Numbered from the stretch's first letter, positions 16,798-25,198 are shown. The stretch: DNA of 64,000 bases from Massilia sp. Root351 (GCF_001425045.1 NZ_LMDJ01000004.1:186322-250321); one strand, 5' to 3'. A program made the numbers and translations. The notes: a model not told the origin generated them from the sequence alone.

Positions 16798-18179
16798 CAG
16801 CGAAGGTCTCCCGGGGCTGCGCCCTCGGCGGTGGCGGGCGCGCTGCGTTGCAGTTCGCAGATCGGATCCAGGTTGCACATGCCGCTCCAGACGATGGCGT
16901 CCAGGTTGCGCAGCACGGTGAAGGCGCTGGCATCCTGCACGCGCGCCAGCGTCTGGCGGAAGTCGCCGTCGCCGGCGCCGCCCTCGGCCACGCCGGACGT
17001 GATGGTGTACTCGCCCGGCGCCAGGCTGGCCTTGAAGGCGAATTCGGCGCGCACGCGCTCGCCGGCCACCACCGGGCCGATGCGCTGCCGCATGCAGTAG
17101 GTGTTGGTCATGAACACGGCTTCGCCGCGCGCGTTGCGGATCTGGAAGCCGATGTGGGGATCGTCGTAGGCCTGGCAGAACAGCACGTCGACCCGCACGG
17201 TGGCGGCGCGGTCGCTGATCACGGTGCCGGCCTGCTGTTCGTCCACGTACAGTCCGACCGCTTCGATGATCGCCTCGCCGCTGGCGAACGAGCCCACGGT
17301 CTGCACGGCGGCGGACGGTGCGGCGGCGGGTGCCGCGTCGGCCGGCGCTGCGGCCTGTGCGGCGGCCGGTTCAGGCGAGGGAGCGGAAGTGGGGGCGGGG
17401 GCGGGCGCAGTGGCGGGCGCGGCGGTGGGCCGCGCAGCCGTCCCTTCGCGCTGCTGCAGCACGTGCGCGTTGTACAGGTCGATCACTTCGCGCGGCGTGC
17501 TGTCGAGCGCGATGCGGCCGTCGCGGATCAGGATGGCGCGGTTGCACAGCGAGTACACGGCGCCCATGGCGTGCGACACGAACAGCAAGGTGGTGCCGGC
17601 CTGGCAATAGGAGCGGATGCGTTCGAAGCACTTCTGCTGGAAGAACACGTCCCCCACCGCCAGCGCCTCGTCGATGATGAGGATGCCGGGGCGCACCGCG
17701 GTGGCCACGGCAAACGCCAGCCTGACCTGCATGCCGCTGGAATAGACGCGCACCGGCTGGTCGATATAGTCGCCGATGTCGGCGAACGCTTCGATCTCCG
17801 GCATCAGCGCGGTCACTTCCTCCACCGACAGGCCGATCAGCTGGCCGGCCATGAGGGCGTTCTGGCGTCCCGTGAAGTCGGGATGGAAGCCCATGCCCAG
17901 TTCCAGCAGGGCGGCCACGCGGCCGCCGGTCTGCACCGCGCCCGTGGTGGGCTGGGCGGTGCCGGTGATGAGCTTGAGCAGGGTGCTCTTGCCGGCGCCG
18001 TTGACACCGATCAGGCCGACCGCCTCGCCCTGGGCGATGTTGAAATTGATGTCGCGCAGGACCCACTTCAGATGGTGGCGCGGCTTGCGGAAAGGCGTGA
18101 TCCACTCGATCAGGCGCGACCAGCGGGTCGGGTACTGTTTGTAGGCTTTGCCTAACTGACTGACGTGTATGCTGCCCAT
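16797..18179 (-). CDS. Second Wzt-like ABC exporter ATPase
   Basis: A 460-residue ATPase: Walker A GVNGAGKST (58-66), signature VYSSGMQVRLAFAVA, Walker B GILIIDEALAVGD. The nucleotide-binding half is nearly the same as in the ATPase at 13667-14887. After residue 250 comes an alanine/proline-rich linker of about 45 residues, then a different beta-sandwich Wzt-type domain and a cysteine-containing tail. It begins the minus-strand polysaccharide gene series. With only one Wzm in the window, the two ATPases may form a heterodimer or recognise two glycans. Confidence 0.85.
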   Translation of the reverse strand: MGSIHVSQLGKAYKQYPTRWSRLIEWITPFRKPRHHLKWVLRDINFNIAQGEAVGLIGVNGAGKSTLLKLITGTAQPTTGAVQTGGRVAALLELGMGFHPDFTGRQNALMAGQLIGLSVEEVTALMPEIEAFADIGDYIDQPVRVYSSGMQVRLAFAVATAVRPGILIIDEALAVGDVFFQQKCFERIRSYCQAGTTLLFVSHAMGAVYSLCNRAILIRDGRIALDSTPREVIDLYNAHVLQQREGTAARPTAAPATAPAPAPTSAPSPEPAAAQAAAPADAAPAAAPSAAVQTVGSFASGEAIIEAVGLYVDEQQAGTVISDRAATVRVDVLFCQAYDDPHIGFQIRNARGEAVFMTNTYCMRQRIGPVVAGERVRAEFAFKASLAPGEYTITSGVAEGGAGDGDFRQTLARVQDASAFTVLRNLDAIVWSGMCNLDPICELQRSAPATAEGAAPGDLR

Positions 18180-18239
18180 GTATGATTAATCCTGGCCACG
18201 GCGCCCACAGCGGCCGGGCGCACGCAGGCAAAGCGCGAG

Positions 18240-18248
18240 AGTATAACA
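18240..18248 (-). promoter_or_regulatory. Extended -10 element of the polysaccharide operon
   Basis: On the minus strand the nonamer TGTTATACT lies about 60 bases upstream of the second wzt start. The identical nonamer lies upstream of wzm at 15791-15799. There is no convincing -35 box, as expected for an extended -10 promoter. The rest of the 174-base gap up to 18353 shows no other clear signal. Confidence 0.4.
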
Positions 18249-18353
18249 CGGCCACTGTTGCCCGGATTACGCTTGCCCGGCGGCTGCGGCCGCTGGTATC
18301 ATACGTGCCCACTTCACGCCCCACTTCACGGCCCGCACGGCCCTAGGAAACCG

Positions 18354-18620
18354 ATGGTTAAAGCACAGGTACTGGTCCGCTTCAACACCCGCAACGACAA
18401 CGACAATCCGCTGCCGTGGCGGGTGCTCACCGTGCAGGGCGTGCAGGACGGCGTACTGCAGCTGGGGCAGCAATTTGCTTCCGAGGTGCGCTTTACCAGT
18501 CCGGTGGTGACCACCGAAGACCAGATCGGCCCGGGCGTCTTCAAATGGCACATTTCCGCTTCCGGATTCCTGAGCTGGAACGGCGACGTCTGCCTGGTGA
18601 CCGACCAACCGCCCGCCTGA
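18354..18620 (+). CDS. Small conserved-type protein upstream of cysC
   Basis: An 88-residue soluble protein starting [18 protein letters not shown], with beta-strand-like segments and no membrane helix or signal peptide. I do not recognise a family. The ATG at 18354 follows AGGAAACCG; an in-frame ATG at 18258 would add proline- and histidine-rich residues that look non-coding. It lies 13 bases ahead of cysC on the same strand, so the two are probably co-transcribed. Confidence 0.6.
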   Translation: MVKAQVLVRFNTRNDNDNPLPWRVLTVQGVQDGVLQLGQQFASEVRFTSPVVTTEDQIGPGVFKWHISASGFLSWNGDVCLVTDQPPA

Positions 18621-18633
18621 GGCCACGATAGCC

Positions 18634-19233
18634 ATGAGCACCAACGTCGTCTGGCAGAACTACGCGATCGACCGCGCCGGGCGCGCCGAGCGCATGGGGC
18701 AGCGTCCCTGCATGCTGTGGTTCACCGGCCTGAGCGGCTCGGGCAAGACCACCATCGCCGGCCTGGTCGAGCGCGGCCTGGCCGAACGCGGCTGCCATAC
18801 CTATCTGCTGGACGGCGACAACGTGCGCCACGGCCTGTGCAGCGACCTGGGCTTCAGCGCGGCCGACCGTGCCGAGAATATCCGCCGGGTGGGCGAGGTG
18901 GGCCGCCTGATGACCGATGCCGGCCTGATCGTGCTGAGCGCCTTTATTTCGCCGTTCCGCGCCGAGCGCGCGCTGGTGCGCAAGCTGATGGCGCCGGGCG
19001 AGTTCATTGAAGTGTTCATCGACACCCCGCTGCAGGAATGCGAGCGGCGCGACCCCAAGGGGCTGTACAAGAAGGCGCGCGCCGGACAGATCCGCCTGTT
19101 TACCGGCCTGGACTCGCCCTACGAGCAGCCGGAATCCCCCGAGCTGCGGCTCGACACCCTGGCCGCCAGCGCCGAAGCCTGCGCGGCCGAGGTCATCGCT
19201 TACCTGGACCGGCACCAGCTGCTGCCAGCCTGA
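18634..19233 (+). CDS. cysC: Adenylylsulfate kinase
   Basis: A 199-residue APS kinase: P-loop GLSGSGKTT (32-40), [29 protein letters not shown] and [11 protein letters not shown], all diagnostic of CysC. It phosphorylates adenosine 5-phosphosulfate to PAPS. It is not next to cysD/cysN or cysH here but beside a polysaccharide locus. PAPS supply for sulfated sugars is therefore as plausible as assimilation, though I see no sulfotransferase in the window. Length matches the stand-alone enzyme. Confidence 0.93.
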   Translation: MSTNVVWQNYAIDRAGRAERMGQRPCMLWFTGLSGSGKTTIAGLVERGLAERGCHTYLLDGDNVRHGLCSDLGFSAADRAENIRRVGEVGRLMTDAGLIVLSAFISPFRAERALVRKLMAPGEFIEVFIDTPLQECERRDPKGLYKKARAGQIRLFTGLDSPYEQPESPELRLDTLAASAEACAAEVIAYLDRHQLLPA

Positions 19234-19255
19234 CCTTGCCGGCCTGACTGCCAGC

Positions 19256-20035
19256 CTAGCCCTGCACCAGCTTGCGCAGCGCCTCGGGATCGACAATGAT
19301 CAGGCGGTGCGTTCCCTTCTTGATAATGCCCTGCTGCGTCAGCGTGAGCAGCGTGCGCGTCACCGTTTCGCGGCTGGTGTTGATCATGTTGGCGATGTCC
19401 TGGTGGGTGGGCAGGTTTTCCACCACTTCCAGTTCATCCTCCGGGCTCTTCTGCTTGAGCAGGTCGAGGAAGGTGTAAATGCGCTTGGCGGTGTTGTGGA
19501 TGCTGAGCAGGGCGCGGAATTCCGAGTCGCGCTGCACCTTGGCCGCCAGGAAGCGCAGCATGTGGTTGGCCACCGTGGGCGAGTGCGAGAACAGGTGCAG
19601 CGCTGTATTGCGTGGAAGCAATGCGACCAGTACCGGCGACAGCGCCACCACCGAGGCCGAGCGCATGGAGCCGTTGATGACGGCGATTTCACCGAAGAAG
19701 TCGCCCGGCGCCAGCATGCGCAGGCCGATCGCGCGGCCGTCCTCGGTGATGTCGATCACCTGCAGCTGGCCGGTCAGCAGGAACAGCAGGCTGTCGCCGC
19801 TGGCGCCTTTTTGCAGCACCACGTCGCGCTTGGCGTACTGGCGCACCCGCATGTCGGCCTTGACCCGGTCCATTTCCTCGTCGGTCAGGTTGGCCAGCAG
19901 CGGAATGTTGCGCAGGTGGACCTGGATATTGAGCTTGCCCACCACGCGCGGCGTGGGCACGCTGCCTTCGGCGGCAGGCGCATTGGCGATCGCAAGGGTG
20001 GTTGCGCCGGGGGCGGCGCCAGGTTTGCTTGTCAT
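19256..20035 (-). CDS. Crp-type cAMP-responsive transcription regulator
   Basis: A 259-residue Crp/Fnr-family protein. The cyclic-nucleotide pocket (about 40-160) keeps GE (115-116) and RS (125-126) in GDFFGEIAVINGSMRSAS, matching the E. coli CRP residues that contact cAMP. There is no Fnr-type cysteine cluster. The recognition helix SRETVTR (221-227) has the same R, E and R that read TGTGA in CRP. A 30-residue alanine/proline-rich N-terminal tail is unusual. I use ATG 20035, with GGA nine bases upstream; ATG 20044 is also in frame. Three perfect TGTGA-N6-TCACA sites lie within 12 kb. It may be the global Crp or a dedicated paralogue. Confidence 0.85.
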   Translation of the reverse strand: MTSKPGAAPGATTLAIANAPAAEGSVPTPRVVGKLNIQVHLRNIPLLANLTDEEMDRVKADMRVRQYAKRDVVLQKGASGDSLLFLLTGQLQVIDITEDGRAIGLRMLAPGDFFGEIAVINGSMRSASVVALSPVLVALLPRNTALHLFSHSPTVANHMLRFLAAKVQRDSEFRALLSIHNTAKRIYTFLDLLKQKSPEDELEVVENLPTHQDIANMINTSRETVTRTLLTLTQQGIIKKGTHRLIIVDPEALRKLVQG

Positions 20036-20053
20036 CCCGCACATTCCATTCAG

Positions 20054-20380
20054 TTATTGGCCCAGCAGAAACGGCGCGCACGCCGCCGCCGCGGCAATGC
20101 CGGCGGCGTTGGCGGCGAGGTCCAGCCAGCTGAATTTGCGGCCGGGCACCAGATTTTGCAAGACTTCAATCAGCCAGCCGCCCACCAGCAGTCCGGCCAT
20201 CCAATACGCCATCTCGGTCCAGTTGACGGCAATCCGCGCCGCCAGCAGCGTGAGCAGCAGAAAGGCGCCGAAATGCAGCAGTTTATCGTTGGGCAGCACC
20301 GGCAGCCAGCCTGCCGGCAGCAGGCAGCCGATCGAGACGCCGGCCAGAGCCACCGCAAAAAAAATCAATTCCCAAGCCAT
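20054..20380 (-). CDS. VanZ-like membrane protein
   Basis: A 108-residue protein with four hydrophobic segments and the VanZ-type pattern PNDKLLHFGAFLLLTLLAA followed by EVLQNLVPGRKFSWLDLAANAAG. VanZ-like proteins are small inner-membrane proteins of uncertain function; some affect teicoplanin sensitivity in other phyla. Its stop lies 18 bases before the Crp start on the same strand, so they may be co-transcribed. Confidence 0.75.
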   Translation of the reverse strand: MAWELIFFAVALAGVSIGCLLPAGWLPVLPNDKLLHFGAFLLLTLLAARIAVNWTEMAYWMAGLLVGGWLIEVLQNLVPGRKFSWLDLAANAAGIAAAAACAPFLLGQ

Positions 20381-20410
20381 GGCTTATTCAGTATCCAGTG
20401 TAATGTGAGT

Positions 20411-20428
20411 GGCCGCCGCGCGGCGGCC
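20411..20428. repeat. 18-base perfect GC palindrome
   Basis: GGCCGCCGCGCGGCGGCC is fully self-complementary and lies 12 bases downstream of the minus-strand stop of the TPR/barrel gene (20440). It could fold as a hairpin and end transcription of the cyclase operon, but no run of T follows on the minus strand. A Rho-dependent or stabilising role is equally possible. Confidence 0.3.
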
Positions 20429-20439
20429 CGCCGGCACGG

Positions 20440-21753
20440 TCAGAAGTGGTCCCAGCGCCAGTTCAGCTGGATCGAGCGGCTGTTGTACTGGAACAGCGAA
20501 ATGTTCTCGCGGTTGCGTATGCCGCGCCATTCCAGCTGCAGGCTGTGGCGGCCTTGCAGCGGCAGCGTGACCGTCGCGCTCAGCTGCGTCGTATCCTGGT
20601 GCCGGATGTCGTCGATGACATTGGGCGCATACGCCTCGTCGCCGCGCCAATGCTGGCGGCTCAGGCTGAACTGCCCTTTCAGGCGGCTCCCCAGTGGCCC
20701 GTACAGCAAGCCGCTAGTATACCAGCCTTTGCGGTCACCGCCGAGCCGGCCTTCTTCGCCATGGTCGTGGTTGATGCCGGCCGTGATCACCCCCTGCCAG
20801 CGCATGCCGCGCGTACTGAGCATGGTGCCCAGCTCGGCGGTGGTGCCGTCGTTGGCGACCCGGGTAGGGTAGGTGGTGCGCACCAGGCCCACGTTGGTCG
20901 ACCAGTCCAGCCAGGACGGCAGCGGCACCGGCGGATAGGTGCGCAGCTGCAGCTGGCTCTGGCGCTGGTAGTAGCGTCCGCCCAGCTCGAGCCAGCCGAC
21001 CGCCGCCGTGGCGCGGCCTTGCCAGTTTGATAATTGCCAAGACTGGTCCACGCCCACCAGCACCGAACTGGTGTCCTGGTCGCGCACGCTGGCGTGCCGG
21101 CGCAGGCGCACCTGGCCGAAGCCGACCGTGGAGCGGTGGCCGATCGGGCGGCTGATTTCCCCGTTCAGCTGGGTGTAGCGGTCCGCCTTGGGCAGGAAGT
21201 CCTTGTCCAGTTCGGCCGGCCTGCCGTCGCTGCCGGTGCCGAAGAAGCGGCTGCTGGCGCCCTGGTTGACGTTGTTGTCATAGCCCAGGGACGCCGACAG
21301 CGCGTATTGGGTGCGGAAGCCGGGCGCGGCGCAGCCCTGCGCGCGGTGCTGCGAAATCATGTCCATGATGCCGGGCGGCGGCGCGAAACGGGTGGTGATC
21401 TCGTCGAACAGGCGCTCGGCGTCGGCGGCCCGGCCCAGTTCGCACTGGCTGATTGCCAGGTCCAGCCAGGCCCCGGCGTGCTCCGGTTCGCTTTGCAGGA
21501 AGCGCGTCAGCAATTCGGCCGCTTCTTCGGTGCGGTTCTCGGCGATCGCGCGCAGCGCGCGCAGGTACAGGTCGTCGTTCGGCGCCGTGGCCTCGGGCGC
21601 CTGCGCAGCGGCCGCAGCGGAGGCGGCCGCCGGCACCGGGCTGCCCAGCGGCTCGGCGGCGCAGGCCGGCCCCGCCAGCGCCAGGGTCAGCATCGCCAGT
21701 GCGCCGGCCAGCGCGCCCGGCAGGGTGCGCAAGGTGCAATCGCGCACGGTCAT
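20440..21753 (-). CDS. TPR plus outer-membrane barrel protein (Slam-like)
   Basis: A 437-residue exported protein. A signal peptide ends near TLALAGPACA. Residues 60-150 form TPR-type helices (LYLRALRAIAENRTEEAAELL, AGAWLDLAISQCELGRAADA). Residues 165-437 alternate short beta strands and turns, starting LSASLGYDNNVNQG and ending SIQLNWRWDHF with a terminal phenylalanine, as in outer-membrane barrels. A periplasmic TPR domain followed by a barrel is the architecture of Slam (type XI) transporters. The start overlaps the cyclase stop as ATGA, so both are co-translated. The Slam assignment is an architectural inference; a generic TPR-porin is the alternative. Confidence 0.65.
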   Translation of the reverse strand: MTVRDCTLRTLPGALAGALAMLTLALAGPACAAEPLGSPVPAAASAAAAAQAPEATAPNDDLYLRALRAIAENRTEEAAELLTRFLQSEPEHAGAWLDLAISQCELGRAADAERLFDEITTRFAPPPGIMDMISQHRAQGCAAPGFRTQYALSASLGYDNNVNQGASSRFFGTGSDGRPAELDKDFLPKADRYTQLNGEISRPIGHRSTVGFGQVRLRRHASVRDQDTSSVLVGVDQSWQLSNWQGRATAAVGWLELGGRYYQRQSQLQLRTYPPVPLPSWLDWSTNVGLVRTTYPTRVANDGTTAELGTMLSTRGMRWQGVITAGINHDHGEEGRLGGDRKGWYTSGLLYGPLGSRLKGQFSLSRQHWRGDEAYAPNVIDDIRHQDTTQLSATVTLPLQGRHSLQLEWRGIRNRENISLFQYNSRSIQLNWRWDHF

Positions 21754-23609
21754 GCGGGCACCTGCACTGTGTACAATTTGACGGGTTTTTCTTTACCGCG
21801 TAACAATTGCTCTCCAAGTAAGGTAAAGCTGTGGCGCCTGGCGCGGGCGACCGTTCCCTCGCCCACAATGATATCGTGGGGGAAGTCGCGCGCGGCCTGT
21901 TCCAGCCGCGAAGCGGTGTTCACGCTGTCGCCCACGGCAGTGTAAATGCTGCGGAAGGCGGTGCCGTAGTCGCCCGCCATGGCGGTGCCGCTTTCTATGC
22001 CGATGCGCACCCGCAGCGGTTTCTGGCCATTGCGCTCCAGGCGCGCGCTCATCTGCCGCACCTCGCCCACGATGCGCAGCGCCGCGTCCAGGGCCAGGTC
22101 GGCGTGTTCCGGGTTGGGCAGCGGCGCGCCCCAGAAGGCCACCAGGCCGTCGCCCGTGTATTTGTCCAGCGTGCCGCGCTGCTCCAGCACCGGCCGGGTC
22201 AGGCAATCGAGGAAGGTGGTCGTCAGCCAGGCCGCCTGCTCCACCGGCAGCGATTCGACCTGCGTGGTATAGCCTTCCATGTCGGCGATCAGCGTGGTCA
22301 CTTCCACCTGTTTCGGCGTCAGCGGGTCCAGGTTCTCGCTGCGCAGCAGCTCATCCACCACCTCGCCGGCGACGTACTGGCGCAGCGTGCTCAGCAATTG
22401 GCGCGACTTGCGCTGCGCCAGCTGCCACTGGAACGGCACGGCCACCACCATCAGCAGCGCGATCGACAGCAGCGGGCCGGCGGTGGAGAAGGCCGGGTCA
22501 TGCAGGCTGACGGGAAACGCCAGCGCCAGCCAGGCCAGCGAGCTGCCTGCCAGCAGCAGCATATTGCCGGCGGCCGACAGGCGCGGCAGGGTGTAGCTGA
22601 CCAGCAGGGTTACGCCCAGGCAGAACAGCAGCGCCAGGGCGCGTCCCGGCCATGGCGCCGGCGCGGTGCCGGCCTGCATGTCCAGCAGGCCGTCCAGCAC
22701 GGCGGCGTGCACCATCAGGCCGGCGGTGGATGAACCCAGCGGGGTGGAAATACGGTCGCCGATGCTCAGCGCGGACGAACCCACCAGCACCAGCTTGCCG
22801 GCCACGTCGGCGTCGCTCAGTTTATCTTCCAGTACATCGGCCGCTTCGGCGCCGGTGAAGGCGCTCCAGTCGCTGTGGAAGGGCACCCGCAACATGCCTT
22901 CGGGCAGGCCGTCCGGCGCCGGGCGGCCGCTGCAGCAGTCGAGCAGGGCGCGCGCCAGCGTGGGGTAGCGCCGGCCTTCGAACCAGGTATACATGGGCAC
23001 GCGGCGCAAGGTGCCGTCCGCGTCCGGGCGGATGCCGATATTGCCAACATGGGTCGCACCTGCCAGTCCCTCGTGGTTTGCAATGTAGCCATGTGCCGGC
23101 ACCGCGCCGCCCTGCGGCCCGGCAACGCCGCCGGCCAGCCGCCCCACCCGCAGCGGCGCCGGCTGCAGCGTGAAGTCGAACAGCTGCGGCACCACCAGCG
23201 GCGCATGTGCCGCCAGCACGGCAAGGCGCGCGTCGCCGCCCGCGTCGGCTGGCTTTTCCTGCAGGATATCGAGCGCCACGCCGCGCGCGCCTTGCGCCAG
23301 CAGTTTTTCCACCACCGTTGCCAACAGGTCGCGTTTCCATGGCCAGGGATGGCGCACCAGGCTGCTCTCGCCGATATCGACCACCAGGATGCGGTGATCC
23401 TTGGCCTCGGCGGGGCGCAGGGCGATATAACGGTCGCGCAGCCACTCGTCGGCAAAGCGGATGCTGCCGGTGGCCGGCCCCCATTGCGACCAGACAGTCA
23501 GCAGCAGTGCCGCGACGGCAATCACGGTGCGCTGCAGCGGTGCGGAGGAAATGGGAATGCGCAAAATAGAATGGATGCCGCCGCCCGGTCGAATGGCATG
23601 GGCGCACAT
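21750..23609 (-). CDS. CHASE2-domain class III adenylate cyclase
   Basis: A 619-residue membrane protein. An N-terminal helix (about 25-40), a periplasmic CHASE2 sensor (about 45-320, with RILVVDIGESSL and VPMYTWFEGRRYPTLA), three helices (about 325-400) and a cyclase domain (about 435-600). Metal-binding aspartates are D443 (LIADMEGY) and D487 (DKYTGDG). K483 and D561 are the ATP-specifying residues. N564 and R568 (VNTASRLE) are transition-state residues. All are present, so it should make cAMP from ATP in response to an envelope signal. It is followed in the same operon by the Slam-like gene. The Crp-type gene is 1.7 kb further on and fecR is divergent. Confidence 0.9.
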   Translation of the reverse strand: MCAHAIRPGGGIHSILRIPISSAPLQRTVIAVAALLLTVWSQWGPATGSIRFADEWLRDRYIALRPAEAKDHRILVVDIGESSLVRHPWPWKRDLLATVVEKLLAQGARGVALDILQEKPADAGGDARLAVLAAHAPLVVPQLFDFTLQPAPLRVGRLAGGVAGPQGGAVPAHGYIANHEGLAGATHVGNIGIRPDADGTLRRVPMYTWFEGRRYPTLARALLDCCSGRPAPDGLPEGMLRVPFHSDWSAFTGAEAADVLEDKLSDADVAGKLVLVGSSALSIGDRISTPLGSSTAGLMVHAAVLDGLLDMQAGTAPAPWPGRALALLFCLGVTLLVSYTLPRLSAAGNMLLLAGSSLAWLALAFPVSLHDPAFSTAGPLLSIALLMVVAVPFQWQLAQRKSRQLLSTLRQYVAGEVVDELLRSENLDPLTPKQVEVTTLIADMEGYTTQVESLPVEQAAWLTTTFLDCLTRPVLEQRGTLDKYTGDGLVAFWGAPLPNPEHADLALDAALRIVGEVRQMSARLERNGQKPLRVRIGIESGTAMAGDYGTAFRSIYTAVGDSVNTASRLEQAARDFPHDIIVGEGTVARARRHSFTLLGEQLLRGKEKPVKLYTVQVPA

Positions 23610-23628
23610 GGGAATTTAATAACCATCT

Positions 23629-23634
23629 AGTATA
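23629..23634 (-). promoter_or_regulatory. -10-like hexamer for the cyclase operon
   Basis: TATACT on the minus strand lies 20 bases upstream of the cyclase ATG, which would give a leader of about 13 bases. The -35 region is poor. The Crp-type site at 23791-23806 lies about 180 bases upstream of this start, in the shared divergent spacer (23610-23854). The rest of that spacer is AT-rich without another clear signal. Confidence 0.3.
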
Positions 23635-23790
23635 GCGCCTGGCGGCAGCGCCGACTATTGTTAGACGTAAAGTTAGATGTAAATTCTCCCGGCCGCCGGC
23701 CCTTGAAATATTGGTTAGCAAGCAATAAACACCGAAAGGACGTAACAATCTGTTGCAGTATGGGGCTGCACGGCCGCTTATTTGCTAGCA

Positions 23791-23832
23791 TGTGACCAGC
23801 ATCACATACATTCCGTACGGAACGGCGAGAAT
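23791..23832 (+). promoter_or_regulatory. Crp operator and class II-like promoter of fecR
   Basis: TGTGA-CCAGCA-TCACA (23791-23806) is a perfect Crp consensus. Thirty-six bases after its first base, GAGAAT (23827-23832) matches four of six -10 positions. That puts the operator centre about 41 bases before a predicted start near 23839, the class II arrangement in which Crp replaces the -35 contact. Two further sites in the window have the same geometry. Confidence 0.75.
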
Positions 23833-23854
23833 GTCAGTGTCGAGGAGAATAATT

Positions 23855-25198
23855 ATGTTGCGTGCATCTTTCATCATGTTGGGACTGAGCTGTGGCCTGC
23901 TGGCCGCCGCGCCGTCGGCGTTTGCCGCCGAGGCAGGCAAGGTCGTGTTTGTCACCGGTTCGGCCCAGCTTGCCGGACGTGCTGCCGCGCTCGACGCCGC
24001 AGTGCAGGAGGGCGACGAACTCAGTACCGGCGCCGACGGTTATGTCTATGTCAAAACCATCGACAGCGGCTTCCTGATCCTGCGCCCCAACAGCAAGGCC
24101 CGCATCGCGGCCTACAAGGTGGACGCGAACAACCCCGGCAACACCCGGGTCAAACTCGAATTGCTCAATGGCGTGGCGCGCAGCATTTCCGGCGATGCCG
24201 TGAAAAAGGCACGCCAGAATTTCCGTTTTAATACCCCGGTGGCAGCCATCGGCGTGCGCGGCACCGACTTCATCGTCTATACCGACCAGGAAACTTCGCG
24301 CGTAGCGGTGGTTTCCGGCGGCGTGGTGATGAGCGGCTTTGCCGGCGCCTGCGGTCCGGAAGGCGGCGGCCCTTGCGAGGGCGACGCCAGCCGCGAGCTG
24401 TTCGCCGGCCAGGCCGGCGCGCTGCTGCAGGTGCGCCGTGGTGAAAACGTGCCGCAACTGCTGCGCAGCCCGGCGCTGTCGCCCGACCAGAACGCGCCGC
24501 CGCGCGGCGACGAGCCGGTCGGCAAAGTGGCCGCGCCGCTGCCGGCGGTTGTGGAGCTGAACCTGGATGCCAAGAAGGCCACCAATCCGCTGCTGCGCCC
24601 GCCTTCCACGGAAAACGTGCTGCCGCCGCCAGTGAAACAGGACGAGGGCAACACGGTGGTGGATAACGGCGGCGTCGCGCCGACCACGCCGGTCGATCAG
24701 CCGCGCGTGCCCACCATTGCCTGGGGCCGCTATCAGGCGCTGGCCGGCCTGGCCCCGGACCCGGCCGTCAAGGCGGAGTTGAATGACAAGAAGTACGCCG
24801 GCAGCTCGGCCATCGGCTCCTACGTCATCAAGCGCCTGGCGAACCAGGAATACGTGATGCCGCGCGAAGGCACGGCATCGTTCGTGCTGCAGGGCGGCGA
24901 AGCCTTCCTGACCGCCGGCGCGCTGACCGAAAAAGCCAAGGTCGACAGTGGTTCGCTGCACCTCGATTTCGCGCAAAGCGCGTTCACCACCAGCCTCGCA
25001 TTGAGCGGCGATAAGCTGAAGACCAATATCACCGCTTTCGGCGATATAACCCAGAAGGGTGAACTGAGTAATAGCCTCTTGTCGCCCACCACGGTGCGCG
25101 GTTATGTCGGCGGCGCCAAGCAGGACGAGGCGGCCTATATATTCAAGAGTATCGGCGTGGGGATGACTGCAGAGGGTGGCGTCAGCTGGAAACGCTAG
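23855..25198 (+). CDS. Secreted FecR-domain protein with TbpB-like C-terminal barrel
   Basis: A 447-residue protein. The signal peptide ends at SAFA-AEAG and there is no lipobox. A FecR domain (about 60-170) has ILRPNSKARI, LELLNGVARSISG and FNTPVAAIGVRGTDF. A proline-rich linker follows, then a beta-rich C-terminal domain (about 330-447) containing VDSGSLHLDFAQSAF and TTVRGYVGGAKQDEAAYIF, which resembles the lipocalin-like barrel of TbpB-type Slam substrates. The ATG at 23855 follows GAGGAGAATAATT. It is not a sigma-factor regulator of the FecI type, since no sigma gene or membrane anchor is present. A Crp site controls it. Confidence 0.8.
   Translation: MLRASFIMLGLSCGLLAAAPSAFAAEAGKVVFVTGSAQLAGRAAALDAAVQEGDELSTGADGYVYVKTIDSGFLILRPNSKARIAAYKVDANNPGNTRVKLELLNGVARSISGDAVKKARQNFRFNTPVAAIGVRGTDFIVYTDQETSRVAVVSGGVVMSGFAGACGPEGGGPCEGDASRELFAGQAGALLQVRRGENVPQLLRSPALSPDQNAPPRGDEPVGKVAAPLPAVVELNLDAKKATNPLLRPPSTENVLPPPVKQDEGNTVVDNGGVAPTTPVDQPRVPTIAWGRYQALAGLAPDPAVKAELNDKKYAGSSAIGSYVIKRLANQEYVMPREGTASFVLQGGEAFLTAGALTEKAKVDSGSLHLDFAQSAFTTSLALSGDKLKTNITAFGDITQKGELSNSLLSPTTVRGYVGGAKQDEAAYIFKSIGVGMTAEGGVSWKR

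Noticed and set aside
24820-25092. Minus-strand frame within fecR
   Set aside because: No ribosome site and no domain; fully inside a well-supported gene.
23855-25198. FecR protein as the anti-sigma partner of a FecI sigma factor
   Set aside because: No sigma-factor gene or TonB receptor is adjacent, and the protein has a cleavable signal peptide and no inner-membrane anchor.
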